Shown here piece after piece: positions 16,793 through 24,878 of a stretch of DNA of 53,358 nucleotides (position 1 is the first letter of the stretch; each line of letters begins with the position of its first letter). The position numbers and the translations under genes are program-made. Source of the stretch: Avimonoglobus sp965151315 (lineage in GTDB: Bacteria; Bacillota; Clostridia; UBA1381); assembly GCA_965151315.1 (NCBI GenBank), contig CBCTZG010000008.1, forward strand, positions 1-53,358, given 5' to 3'. Under the pieces are notes generated by a model. It was not told where the DNA came from, did no database searches, and saw only the letters and a list, made by a program, of their open reading frames with translations.

Positions 16793-18046
16793 TTACCCGG
16801 GATAACGGGTATAAACGGCAGTGTAGCCCTTCCCTTCCGGAACATCCTGCTTGCTTCGGATCAAAGCGTTGGAATGCCACTCCCAGTAGATCCGGTGGCC
16901 GTAATTCCCGTGGGCCCTGCCCTTGACCTGCCAGGCGCCGGCCTTTCCGCTGAACCAGGAATTTCCAACCGCTACCCAAACATGGGTGGCGTCTCCGGTT
17001 TTTCCACTGACTTCGATCACAATATCCCCCGGCCGCACCGCGGAAAAATCCGTTACCTCCCGCGGAGGCATGTCCTCGGGGAAGATCAGATCAGATATCA
17101 TAGCCGCAAAACCGCCGCAGCCATATATAGCACTGGTTCCATACCCGCCTTCCATGAGATTTGCCAGCCGCCTGCTGACCGTATTAGGGTTGCTGAACGT
17201 GTCTGGGTTCGTCCAGGGCTCACACCAAATCATCCCCATCGGATATTTCGTCTGGAGATAGCGCAGCATTTCCACCACATTCGCTTCAGTGACGGGCTTG
17301 CCATTCCGGAGCATACCGGCGGGGGGTGTATCGTAAATCGTCATTTCCCCAGTATAGCCCTTTTCGACAGGGCGCAGGGATAAGGAGACCTCTTTGACCC
17401 GGGCCAGGACGGCAGCCGCCTGGGCGCGGCTCATATAAGAAGAGCCGGCAAAAGTGCCCTGGCTGTCCATACCGGAGATAATCCCATAGGCGCTGACGTT
17501 GAAAATGCTTTCCTGATATTTTGTGGGGATTTGGGCCCAGTCAGCAATTCCCGCTTGGATCGTCTGGATCTCCTGGTCAGTATAATTTTCACCTGTCATC
17601 CACCAGGTCGCGTTATGAATCATCTGAGCCATCTCATAGCGGTTGATTGGCTGGCAGACAGCCTCTGCATCCATATAGGAATCCTGAATATCTGTACCGT
17701 CAAAAAGCCCGTTGTCCAGGATACCCGCGCTGACCTGCGAACCCACTGTACAGTAGGGGATGTACCAAGGCTCTGTAGGGCCGGCATAGGCATCCAGGTC
17801 TTTTTGGAACGCCTGGATCGTCTGCAGCAGCATGGCTGCAAGCTGCGCGTAGGTTACCTGGTCGTCCGGGCCAAAGCGGCCGTCGCCGTAGCCGCTGATC
17901 CAATGGTCGGCCGCGGCCATTTCAATATAGGTGTAGGCCCAATGCCCCTCCCTCACATCGGAAAAGGACGGTTCCCAGGCCGCGCCGGCAGGAACAGACA
18001 GCCCAAACCACAGGGCCAGCACAATGGAAACGAATCGCTTTTTCAT
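16793..18046 (-). CDS. Secreted SLH protein with C-terminal Cys/His hydrolase-like domain
   Basis: 417 residues from the ATG that has AAGGAGAG upstream. MKKRFVSIVLALWFGLSVPA is a signal peptide. SLH repeats follow: FSDVREGHWAYTYIEMAAAD (about 28-47) with GYGDGRFGPDDQVTYAQLAAM, then two more divergent repeats ending with SRAQAAAVLARV. The C-terminal third has YGCGGFAAM (Cys310) and PGDIVIEV with DATHVWVAVG (His355). This resembles the Cys and His spacing of papain-like NlpC/P60 or transglutaminase-like folds. It should be held at the cell wall through SLH binding to pyruvylated polymer. Enzymatic activity is an inference. It is downstream of DUF1015 and DUF3795 genes. Confidence 0.8.
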   Translation of the reverse strand: MKKRFVSIVLALWFGLSVPAGAAWEPSFSDVREGHWAYTYIEMAAADHWISGYGDGRFGPDDQVTYAQLAAMLLQTIQAFQKDLDAYAGPTEPWYIPYCTVGSQVSAGILDNGLFDGTDIQDSYMDAEAVCQPINRYEMAQMIHNATWWMTGENYTDQEIQTIQAGIADWAQIPTKYQESIFNVSAYGIISGMDSQGTFAGSSYMSRAQAAAVLARVKEVSLSLRPVEKGYTGEMTIYDTPPAGMLRNGKPVTEANVVEMLRYLQTKYPMGMIWCEPWTNPDTFSNPNTVSRRLANLMEGGYGTSAIYGCGGFAAMISDLIFPEDMPPREVTDFSAVRPGDIVIEVSGKTGDATHVWVAVGNSWFSGKAGAWQVKGRAHGNYGHRIYWEWHSNALIRSKQDVPEGKGYTAVYTRYPG

Positions 18047-18114
18047 GTATTTTCTCTCCTTGTCATCAATACATTCCCGGCGGACACGCCGCATGATGTA
18101 CACATACGCCGCCC

Positions 18115-19371
18115 TTATTTCTGGATCCGCTTCGCTTCTACATAGAAGCGCTTGTCCTTGGCCTCGCCCATAGAAAAGGTCTTCCGGGGCAGCACCCCGT
18201 CGTGGATGACCGTTTTAAATAAATCCTCCTTTTCCATAGCCGGCAGCAAAAAGCCAATATTACCGGGTTCCCGGCTCAGCCGCTGGACGACGTCCGCCCC
18301 ATGGATATAATCCACCCGGCCTTCTACCTTCTCTATGTATTCGTCCAGGAATTTTTGCAGCGTACCCACCGCCAGCTGGGAAGGCGCGTCCTGCACATAC
18401 AGGTAGCCTACGCCGTTGGGATGGAGATATCGGATCAGCTGGCCGCCGTTGTCCAAGAGGGAAGCTCCGGGGTAATACCGCAGAAAACAGTCCACCACAT
18501 GCTGGGGATCCACCCCGAAGACCACCCGGTGGATGGCCTCAAATTCTAAAGATTCGTCATACAGATTTACCAGTTCCACTAGGGCATACCGAGCAGGATG
18601 GCTGCTCAGCTCTTCCTCCGGCAGGGTTTTTTTCAAGTTTTCCCAGCAGGTTTTGGCTGTGGCCAGGGAATGGTTCCCGTCTCCCACAGCGAAGACCAGC
18701 GGGTTTTTCCCCCGGGCGTCATATTTTTTCTCAAAAGCATCCTTCTGGGCCAGCCCGTCCAGCGCCGCCAGGATCCGGTTCTGGGCTTCCTGCTCCAGCC
18801 GGTAGCCTGCAACATGGCCGCCGTCCAGCATTAGGTCAAAATCATACAGCTTTTCCAGTCCATCCTTTTGGATGGGCTCAATCACCGTCCGCTCCCGGTC
18901 GTCAATGAGCAGCATCACATGGGGCAGCTCCACCGGCGCCTGTTCCCGGATCTTCACCCGGGGCGGGATCCGTTCTAAAACTGTCCCCTCCGTAGCCCGG
19001 ATGGGTGACCCGGCGCCGGGGGTGTACTCGTAATCCTCCAAATCCACAGCGCCTACGATCCCCCGGCGGATTTTTCCGCCGGTCACGGTCCGTTCTACGT
19101 AGACCATACTCTCGGGATATGCCCGGAAAATATTCTGCTCCAGGTATTCCCGCATCTTAGTGTTAATGGCTTCGATCCGTTCCTCGCCTTGATCTAAGTA
19201 CACCTCTGGGAATACCAAACGCAGCGCCGACGGCGCATCTCCCACCAACGCCTCCGCCTGCTTCCAGTATTCCGGCTCCGCTGTATACTGATCGCAGGCC
19301 ACTACGCTCCATTTGGTCATATCTATATTATCCTGGGGGAGCAAAATCTCCGCCGGTCTAAATGTTTTCAT
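18115..19371 (-). CDS. DUF1015 family protein
   Basis: 418 residues. Starts MKTFRPAEILLPQDNIDM with GGAG upstream. Characteristic stretches are SVVACDQYTAEPEYW near the N-terminus and FAVGDGNHSLATAKTCWE in the middle. Members of this family are often annotated as putative HTH-containing or serine-related proteins, but no activity is proven. The start codon overlaps the stop of the DUF3795 gene as ATGA, implying coupled translation. Confidence 0.9.
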   Translation of the reverse strand: MKTFRPAEILLPQDNIDMTKWSVVACDQYTAEPEYWKQAEALVGDAPSALRLVFPEVYLDQGEERIEAINTKMREYLEQNIFRAYPESMVYVERTVTGGKIRRGIVGAVDLEDYEYTPGAGSPIRATEGTVLERIPPRVKIREQAPVELPHVMLLIDDRERTVIEPIQKDGLEKLYDFDLMLDGGHVAGYRLEQEAQNRILAALDGLAQKDAFEKKYDARGKNPLVFAVGDGNHSLATAKTCWENLKKTLPEEELSSHPARYALVELVNLYDESLEFEAIHRVVFGVDPQHVVDCFLRYYPGASLLDNGGQLIRYLHPNGVGYLYVQDAPSQLAVGTLQKFLDEYIEKVEGRVDYIHGADVVQRLSREPGNIGFLLPAMEKEDLFKTVIHDGVLPRKTFSMGEAKDKRFYVEAKRIQK

Positions 19372-19658
19372 TGTTTCTCCATTCCTTTCTTTTCTTCTTT
19401 CCATTTTCTGCACTGTTCAATCCTCGTCCCCGGCGGCGTATCTCCGTGCTCTGGGTCGCTGGAGTACTGGCTGAGCAAGCCGCACGGGAACGCCGGGCAC
19501 TGGCCGCAGTGGACCCACCCCTGCTCCTGACAGCAGGCCGCCACCGGGCATGGGCCATGAAACGGCTTTCCCAAGGTTTCAATACAGCCGCCGCAGCCGT
19601 GGGTGACGACAAATAGGCAGCCTGTGCAGTGCAGGCCGCAGCGAGAGTCAGCCATCAT
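19368..19658 (-). CDS. Small cysteine-rich DUF3795 protein
   Basis: About 95 residues, beginning at one of two adjacent ATGs. It has eleven or so cysteines in motifs CGLHCTGC, HGCGGC, CPVAACC, HCGQCPAFPC. This is the DUF3795 pattern, thought to bind zinc or an iron-sulphur cluster. The stop overlaps the next start (ATGA). The function is unknown; its pairing with DUF1015 suggests a joint role. Confidence 0.85.
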   Translation of the reverse strand: MMADSRCGLHCTGCLFVVTHGCGGCIETLGKPFHGPCPVAACCQEQGWVHCGQCPAFPCGLLSQYSSDPEHGDTPPGTRIEQCRKWKEEKKGMEKQ

Positions 19659-19731
19659 CAGTCAACCATCCTTCCGCATTTATAGCAAGCCGCCTAGCAG
19701 GCCGCTTATCTTGATCTTCTTAAAAAGCAAT

Positions 19732-20226
19732 CTATTTCCCATCGGCGATATCCGCCGTCTGCGCACCCACTGCCCGCAGGAGGTCCTGGGGCCGCAGCAG
19801 CAGTGTGCAGCCGCAAACACCGGCGCTGACCGCCATTTGATCAAACTCCAGGCAGGACTGGTGGATCCAGGTGGGGTATTTCTTCTTCATCCCAATGGGG
19901 GAAACGCCGCCCCGGATATAGCCCGTGAGCCCCAAAAGCTCCCGGACGTGGATCAGCTCCACTTTTTTCTCGCCGGCGGCCTTCGCCAGCTTTTTTAAAT
20001 CCAGCTCCCCGCACACCGGCACACAAGCCACTAAGATACCCTGCTTTTCCCCACGGGCTACCAGCGTCTTAAACGACTGGGCAGGCGGGATTCCGGTTTT
20101 TTCCGCGATCCGCATCCCAAAGTTTTCCTCTACGGTTCCATCCGTTTCATATTCCACCGCCGTAAACGGGACCTTCGCCGCCTGTAAAAGCCGCATAGCG
20201 TTTGTTGTGATCTTTTTCTTACCCAT
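19732..20226 (-). CDS. ybaK: Cys-tRNA(Pro)/Cys-tRNA(Cys) deacylase YbaK
   Basis: 164 residues. The conserved YbaK stretch GLTGYIRGGVSPIGMKKKYP is present, as are KTLVARG and the family N-terminus TTNAMRLLQAAKVPF. The catalytic lysine expected in FKTL is visible. It clears mischarged cysteinyl-tRNA in trans after prolyl-tRNA synthetase errors. GAGGAA lies before the ATG. It begins nine bases after mutS2 and is probably expressed from the same promoter. Confidence 0.93.
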   Translation of the reverse strand: MGKKKITTNAMRLLQAAKVPFTAVEYETDGTVEENFGMRIAEKTGIPPAQSFKTLVARGEKQGILVACVPVCGELDLKKLAKAAGEKKVELIHVRELLGLTGYIRGGVSPIGMKKKYPTWIHQSCLEFDQMAVSAGVCGCTLLLRPQDLLRAVGAQTADIADGK

Positions 20227-20235
20227 GCTTTTTCC

Positions 20236-22623
20236 TCACTTCAATTCTACCACTGTCACGCCGTTTTCGCCCTCGCCGTACCGGCCCAGCCGGTATCCTT
20301 TCACATATTTATGCTTCCGAAGCATTTCATGGATTCCGTTTTTTAGAATCCCCGTACCCTTGCCGTGGATGATCGTCACCGGCGATACCCCGGCCAAATA
20401 GCAGTCGTCCAAGAATTTCTCCACATTCATTAAAGCCTCTTCTAAATTCTGCCCCCGGACGTCTACCTGGGTAACAGCGCTTTTCGTTTTCGACAAATAC
20501 GCCCCGGTGGAGCGGATGTATTTTTCCGCTACTGCCTTTGCGCTTTTATCCTCTACCCGCTTCAGGTTGGAGATATGCACATCCATTTTAATGATCCCCG
20601 CCTGCACCCGGACGTTGCCGTTTTTATCCGGCGCCTTCAAAACCGACGCTTCCTGATCCATGCTGACAATCTTCACCGTTTCCCCGGGCTTGAGATTCTT
20701 GGGGGTCTCGTGATAGATTTTCCGGGGCTTCTGGGCCCTTTGCATAGCGCTGTCGATGCTGTCCTCTTTCTTTTTCAGCTTTTCCCGGGATTTCTGGATT
20801 TTCTCCTCCGTCCCGGCGCGGACGCCCTGCTGGCGCATCCGCTCCAAATCCTTGATCACCGCGTTGGCCTCTTCCTTGGCGTCCATGATAATGATTTTGG
20901 CCTCCCGGCGGGCCTCCTCTAAAATCCGGGATTTATTTTCTTTGAGCTTTGCCCGTTCCCGCTGGATTTCGCCCTGAAGATCCGAAAGCTCCCGGCGGAG
21001 CCGCTCGGCGTATTCCTGTTCAGACTGGGCCTTGGCCCGGCTGGTTTCCAGATCGCTGATCACGTCCTCAAACTTCACGTCCTCGTCGGACAGCAGCTCG
21101 CTTGCCCGGCTAATTACCGATTCCGACAATCCCAGCCGCCGGGAAATGGCAAACGCATTGGATTTTCCGGGCACACCGATGAGCAGCTTATAGGTGGGCT
21201 GCAGGGATTCCACGCTAAACTCACAGGAGGCATTTTCCACACCCTTGGCGGACAGCGCAAAGAGTTTCAGCTCGCTGTAGTGCGTGGTTGCCGCCACCCG
21301 GGCCCCGAAAGCACGCAGATATTCCAGCACCGCGATGGCTAACGCCGCCCCCTCCGTCGGATCGGTACCAGCTCCCAGTTCGTCAAACAGCGCTAAGGAG
21401 CGGTCGTCCACATGCTCTAAAATATCCACAATATTCACCATATGGGCAGAAAAGGTACTCAGGCTCTGTTCGATGCTCTGCTCGTCGCCGATGTCCGCGA
21501 ATACCTGGGAAAACACAGCCGCCTGGCTGTTGTCCGCCACCGGCAGGTGCAGGCCCGCCGCCGCCATCAGGGAGAACAGGCCGATGGTCTTTAGGGTAAC
21601 GGTCTTGCCCCCGGTATTGGGGCCGGTAATCACTAAGGTATCGAAATCCCCGCCCAAATAAATATCATTGGCCACGACCCGATCCGGGGCGATCAGCGGA
21701 TGCCGGGCCCGCTTCAGGGCGATGATCCCCTGATCGTTCAGCACCGGCTCCCGGCCGTTCATATCTAAGGAAAGCCTGCCCTTGGCAAAAATAAAATCCA
21801 GCTCCGTCAAAAGGCTATGGTCTGTCCGCAGGACATCCTCCGCCAAAGCCGCCTCCCCGGACAGCATCTGGAGGATCTTTTCAATTTCCTGCTCCTCCTT
21901 GTTTTGCAGATCCCGGATCTCATTGTTGGCGTTCACCACGCTCATTGGCTCAATAAACAGTGTCGCCCCGCTGGAGGAGGTATCATGGACGATCCCCGCC
22001 ACTTCTCCCCGGTACTCTGCCCGAACCGGGATTACATACCGGTCCGACCGCATGGTCACGATGGGATCCTGCAAATACTTTTTGTAGTGCTCCGATCGGA
22101 TCATATGATCCAGAGTATCTTTGATCTTGTTGTTTAGGTTCCGCATTTTCCGGCGGATGGCCGCCAGGTCCCCGGAGGCCTCGTCGGCGATTTCTTCCTC
22201 AGATAAAATGCAGGTCCCGATTTTATCCTCCAATGCCTTTAGGGGGACTAAGCTGTTCCCTGTTTCCCATAATCCAGGCAAATCTTCGCCCGTATCCTTC
22301 AAATACGTTTTCATCCGCCGGGCCACATATAAAACCCGACAGAGGGCTAAAAGTTCTTTGGGCCGGAGCATCCCCCCGGCCGCCGCCCGCTTGACGATGC
22401 CGCCGATATCCGGCACCGCCAGGTTCACCGGCGGGCTCCCCTGCCGGAGCAGGGCCGCCACCGCCTCGGAGGTTTCCCTCTGGGCGGCCTGGGCCTGGGC
22501 CAGCTCCCCAAACGGGGCAAGCCCCAGGATCCGCGTCTTGACCTGCGGCGAATCCGTATACCCTGCCAGCCTGTCCAGGATTTTATTATATTCCAGCACC
22601 TTATGCGCTCTGTTGTCTTCCAT
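20236..22623 (-). CDS. mutS2: Endonuclease MutS2
   Basis: 795 residues from the ATG with AAAGGATGGG upstream; twelve extra codons are possible but lack a site. The core has the MutS ATPase with Walker A GPNTGGKT, Walker B region SLALFDELGAGTDPTEGAAL, and THYSELK. It lacks the mismatch-binding N-terminal domain. A long charged coiled coil follows. A KOW-like segment precedes the C-terminal Smr nuclease domain (VDVRGQNLEEAL, IIHGKGTGILKNGI). MutS2 suppresses recombination or rescues collided ribosomes. The promoter is divergent from glmS. Confidence 0.95.
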   Translation of the reverse strand: MEDNRAHKVLEYNKILDRLAGYTDSPQVKTRILGLAPFGELAQAQAAQRETSEAVAALLRQGSPPVNLAVPDIGGIVKRAAAGGMLRPKELLALCRVLYVARRMKTYLKDTGEDLPGLWETGNSLVPLKALEDKIGTCILSEEEIADEASGDLAAIRRKMRNLNNKIKDTLDHMIRSEHYKKYLQDPIVTMRSDRYVIPVRAEYRGEVAGIVHDTSSSGATLFIEPMSVVNANNEIRDLQNKEEQEIEKILQMLSGEAALAEDVLRTDHSLLTELDFIFAKGRLSLDMNGREPVLNDQGIIALKRARHPLIAPDRVVANDIYLGGDFDTLVITGPNTGGKTVTLKTIGLFSLMAAAGLHLPVADNSQAAVFSQVFADIGDEQSIEQSLSTFSAHMVNIVDILEHVDDRSLALFDELGAGTDPTEGAALAIAVLEYLRAFGARVAATTHYSELKLFALSAKGVENASCEFSVESLQPTYKLLIGVPGKSNAFAISRRLGLSESVISRASELLSDEDVKFEDVISDLETSRAKAQSEQEYAERLRRELSDLQGEIQRERAKLKENKSRILEEARREAKIIIMDAKEEANAVIKDLERMRQQGVRAGTEEKIQKSREKLKKKEDSIDSAMQRAQKPRKIYHETPKNLKPGETVKIVSMDQEASVLKAPDKNGNVRVQAGIIKMDVHISNLKRVEDKSAKAVAEKYIRSTGAYLSKTKSAVTQVDVRGQNLEEALMNVEKFLDDCYLAGVSPVTIIHGKGTGILKNGIHEMLRKHKYVKGYRLGRYGEGENGVTVVELK

Positions 22624-22665
22624 GGTTTCCCATCCTTTCCCCGCCTGGGCGGGCGTCATGCTCTT

Positions 22666-22694
22666 ATTATACCAACTTTTTCCCGGAAAAACAA
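22666..22694 (-). promoter_or_regulatory. Promoter of mutS2-ybaK
   Basis: Minus strand TTGTTT (22689-22694), 17 bases, perfect TATAAT (22666-22671). A short GC-rich hairpin (CCCGCC/GGCGGG, about 22640-22653) lies in the leader just upstream of the ribosome binding site. Confidence 0.75.
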
Positions 22695-22722
22695 TATTTC
22701 TGCGGGAATTCCCAAAAAAGAC

Positions 22723-22751
22723 TTGTGAAATCCACAGCTTTCCTGTATAAT
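22723..22751 (+). promoter_or_regulatory. Promoter of glmS
   Basis: TTGTGA (22723-22728), 17 bases, perfect TATAAT (22746-22751). Only about 40 bases separate the expected transcript start from the glmS ATG, too short for a glmS ribozyme. Confidence 0.8.
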
Positions 22752-22797
22752 AGAGAACATAATGGATATATATTAAAATGAAAGGATTGATTTTGCC

Positions 22798-24624
22798 ATG
22801 TGTGGAATTGTAGGCTATGTAGGCCCGCAGCAGGCGGCACCGATTTTGCTGGAAGGGCTTTCCAAGCTGGAATACAGAGGATATGACTCAGCCGGCATCG
22901 CGGTTTTCAGCGACGGGAAAATTACCATAGAAAAGACAAGAGGACGGCTTTCGGTGCTTTCCGAAAAGATCGACGGCGGAAAAACCGTTGCCGGCACCAT
23001 GGGCATCGGCCACACCCGTTGGGCCACCCACGGGGAGCCCTCCGACGTGAACTCCCACCCTCATATTTCCAGCTCCGGCCGGTTTGCGGTGGTACATAAC
23101 GGGATCATTGAAAATTACATCCCGCTAAAAAAGAAGCTGATGGATCAGGGTGTGGAATTTGTGTCGGAAACAGACACGGAAGTGGTGGCCCATCTGTTTG
23201 AGCATTATTATAACGGCAATATCATTGAAACCATGGCCAAGGTAATCCATCGGGTCAACGGCTCCTACGCCCTGGGTGTGATCTGCGCCGACAACCCCGA
23301 CGAATTTATTGCCGTCCGGAAATCCAGCCCCTTGATCGTAGGCCTGGGCCAGGGCGAGAACTTTATCGCCTCGGACGTGACCGCTATCCTCCAGCACACC
23401 CGAAACATCTATTACCTAGAGGACGACGAAATTGTTGTGCTGTCCAAGGATCAGGTAAAGGTCTACAATGCGGATCAGGAAGAGGTGAAAAAAGAAGTAT
23501 TCACCGTAAACTGGGATATTTCTGCGGCGGAAAAGGGCGGCTATGAGCACTTTATGATGAAGGAAATCGAAGAGCAGCCCAAGGCCCTGCGGGATACCAT
23601 CAGCCCCCGGATCCAGAACGGCCGCATCGTTTTGGACAGCGTTTCCTTAACTGAGGAGGATATCCGGAGCTTAAACCGGATCCATATTATAGCCTGCGGC
23701 AGCGCCTACCATGTGGGCGTTGTAGGCAAATACGTCATTGAGCGGCTGACCCGGATCCCGGTGGAGGTGGAGGTAGCCTCGGAATTCCGGTATCACGACC
23801 CCATTATTGACGAGCACGACTTAACTATCGTCATCAGCCAGTCCGGGGAAACGGCGGATACCTACGCGGCCTTAAAAGAGGCAAAATCTAAAAATTCCCG
23901 TGTGCTTTCCATCGTCAACGTGGTAGGCAGCGCCATTGCCAATGCTTCCGACGACGTCCTCTACACCTGGGCCGGCCCGGAAATTGCCGTGGCCACCACA
24001 AAGGCCTACAGCACCCAGCTGGCGGTAATCTACATGATCGCCCTGTACATGGCGGACAAGATTGGTATGGTATCCAAAGCGGAATACGCCCAGATCGTGG
24101 AAGCCCTGCAAAAGCTGCCCGACCAGGTGGAGGAGATCCTGTCCCACAAGGAAAAGATCCAGTATTACGCCTCCCAATTCTTCAACTCCAAGAGCATCTT
24201 CTTTATCGGCCGGAATTTGGACTACGCCGTATCTATGGAGGGCTCCTTAAAGCTGAAGGAAATTTCCTATATCCATTCGGAGGCCTACGCCGCCGGGGAA
24301 CTGAAGCACGGCACCATCTCCCTAATCGAGGATGGGACGCTGGTGGTGGCCCTGGCTACCGGCAGCGACCTGTATGAAAAAACCATCAGCAACGTGAAGG
24401 AGGTCAAGGCCCGGGGGGCCGTGGTCCTGGGGCTGACCACTGAGGAACACGAGCACGCCGAGGACGTCTGCGACTGCATCATCCGCATCCCCAAGACCCA
24501 CGATATCCTGCTCCCGTCGCTGAGCGTCGTACCGCTGCAGCTGTTCAGTTACTATGTAGCCAGCTTAAAGGGCTGCGATATTGACAAGCCCCGGAACCTG
24601 GCGAAATCCGTTACCGTGGAATAA
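22798..24624 (+). CDS. glmS: Glutamine-fructose-6-phosphate aminotransferase (isomerizing)
   Basis: 608 residues, normal length. N-terminal glutaminase with Cys2 nucleophile (MCGIVGYVG), RGYDSAGIAV and HTRWATHGEPSDVNSHPH. Two SIS domains follow, with ACGSAYHVG, SQSGETADT and the C-terminal PRNLAKSVTVE. It makes glucosamine-6-phosphate, the entry to cell-wall amino sugars. AAAGGATTG precedes the ATG. No terminator lies directly after it; the attenuator hairpin at 24804-24843 probably ends its transcript. Confidence 0.97.
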   Translation: MCGIVGYVGPQQAAPILLEGLSKLEYRGYDSAGIAVFSDGKITIEKTRGRLSVLSEKIDGGKTVAGTMGIGHTRWATHGEPSDVNSHPHISSSGRFAVVHNGIIENYIPLKKKLMDQGVEFVSETDTEVVAHLFEHYYNGNIIETMAKVIHRVNGSYALGVICADNPDEFIAVRKSSPLIVGLGQGENFIASDVTAILQHTRNIYYLEDDEIVVLSKDQVKVYNADQEEVKKEVFTVNWDISAAEKGGYEHFMMKEIEEQPKALRDTISPRIQNGRIVLDSVSLTEEDIRSLNRIHIIACGSAYHVGVVGKYVIERLTRIPVEVEVASEFRYHDPIIDEHDLTIVISQSGETADTYAALKEAKSKNSRVLSIVNVVGSAIANASDDVLYTWAGPEIAVATTKAYSTQLAVIYMIALYMADKIGMVSKAEYAQIVEALQKLPDQVEEILSHKEKIQYYASQFFNSKSIFFIGRNLDYAVSMEGSLKLKEISYIHSEAYAAGELKHGTISLIEDGTLVVALATGSDLYEKTISNVKEVKARGAVVLGLTTEEHEHAEDVCDCIIRIPKTHDILLPSLSVVPLQLFSYYVASLKGCDIDKPRNLAKSVTVE

Positions 24625-24633
24625 AACCCGGTC

Positions 24634-24662
24634 TTGACATACCGCTTTGTTTTTGCTATACT
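24634..24662 (+). promoter_or_regulatory. Promoter of the ABC-F leader
   Basis: Consensus TTGACA (24634-24639), 17-base spacer, TATACT (24657-24662). It begins nine bases after the glmS stop. Transcription should start near 24669, giving a leader of about 210 bases. Confidence 0.85.
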
Positions 24663-24697
24663 ATCTGTAGAATGAAATAGAATGGAGATGAAATAAC

Positions 24698-24718
24698 TTG
24701 CGTCATTTTTCTTGCTAA
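24698..24718 (+). CDS. Leader peptide of the ABC-F attenuator (candidate)
   Basis: TTG opens a six-codon frame reading MRHFSC then TAA. GGAG lies ten bases upstream. The codons overlap the 5' arm of P1, so translation or stalling here would disrupt it. An alternative is ATGGAGATGAAATAA at 24682-24696 (MEMK), which would also place a ribosome footprint over P1. Which frame is used cannot be decided from sequence. Confidence 0.45.
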   Translation: MRHFSC

Positions 24719-24803
24719 TGAACTGCGCACAGGGCATAGCCTTTTTGTGGTGCGCAAAAGCAGGAAAATGACAGGTTTTCGTCCCGGCTGATTTTTGTAT
24801 CCA

Positions 24804-24843
24804 AGCCGCAGGGAAATTGTATTTTCCTGCGGCTGTTTTTTTT
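24804..24843 (+). terminator. Intrinsic terminator inside the ABC-F leader
   Basis: A 13-bp stem with one G-T pair, loop TTGTA and eight Ts. It lies 35 bases before the ABC-F start codon. It would also stop glmS read-through. Confidence 0.92.
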
Positions 24844-24878
24844 GACAGCGCCAAACCAAAAAAAGCGAGGTGCTTACT

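Larger units (their letters stand above)
24669..24843 (+). promoter_or_regulatory. Transcription attenuator controlling the ABC-F gene
   Basis: Three mutually exclusive pairings are visible. P1 pairs 24702-24712 with 24762-24772 (11 bp, extended by two more after a bulge) and encloses a TGCGCAC/GTGCGCA hairpin (24724-24730 with 24750-24756). The antiterminator pairs GCAGGAAAA at 24760-24768 with TTTTCCTGC at 24822-24830. The terminator pairs 24804-24816 with 24822-24834 (13 bp, loop TTGTA), followed by eight Ts (24836-24843). The 5' arm of P1 lies inside a small leader ORF. A stalled ribosome there would free the antiterminator. This is the logic of drug-induced ribosome-mediated attenuation. 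Confidence 0.8.

Noticed and set aside
22752..22797. glmS ribozyme
   Set aside because: Leader is too short and no expected structure is visible.
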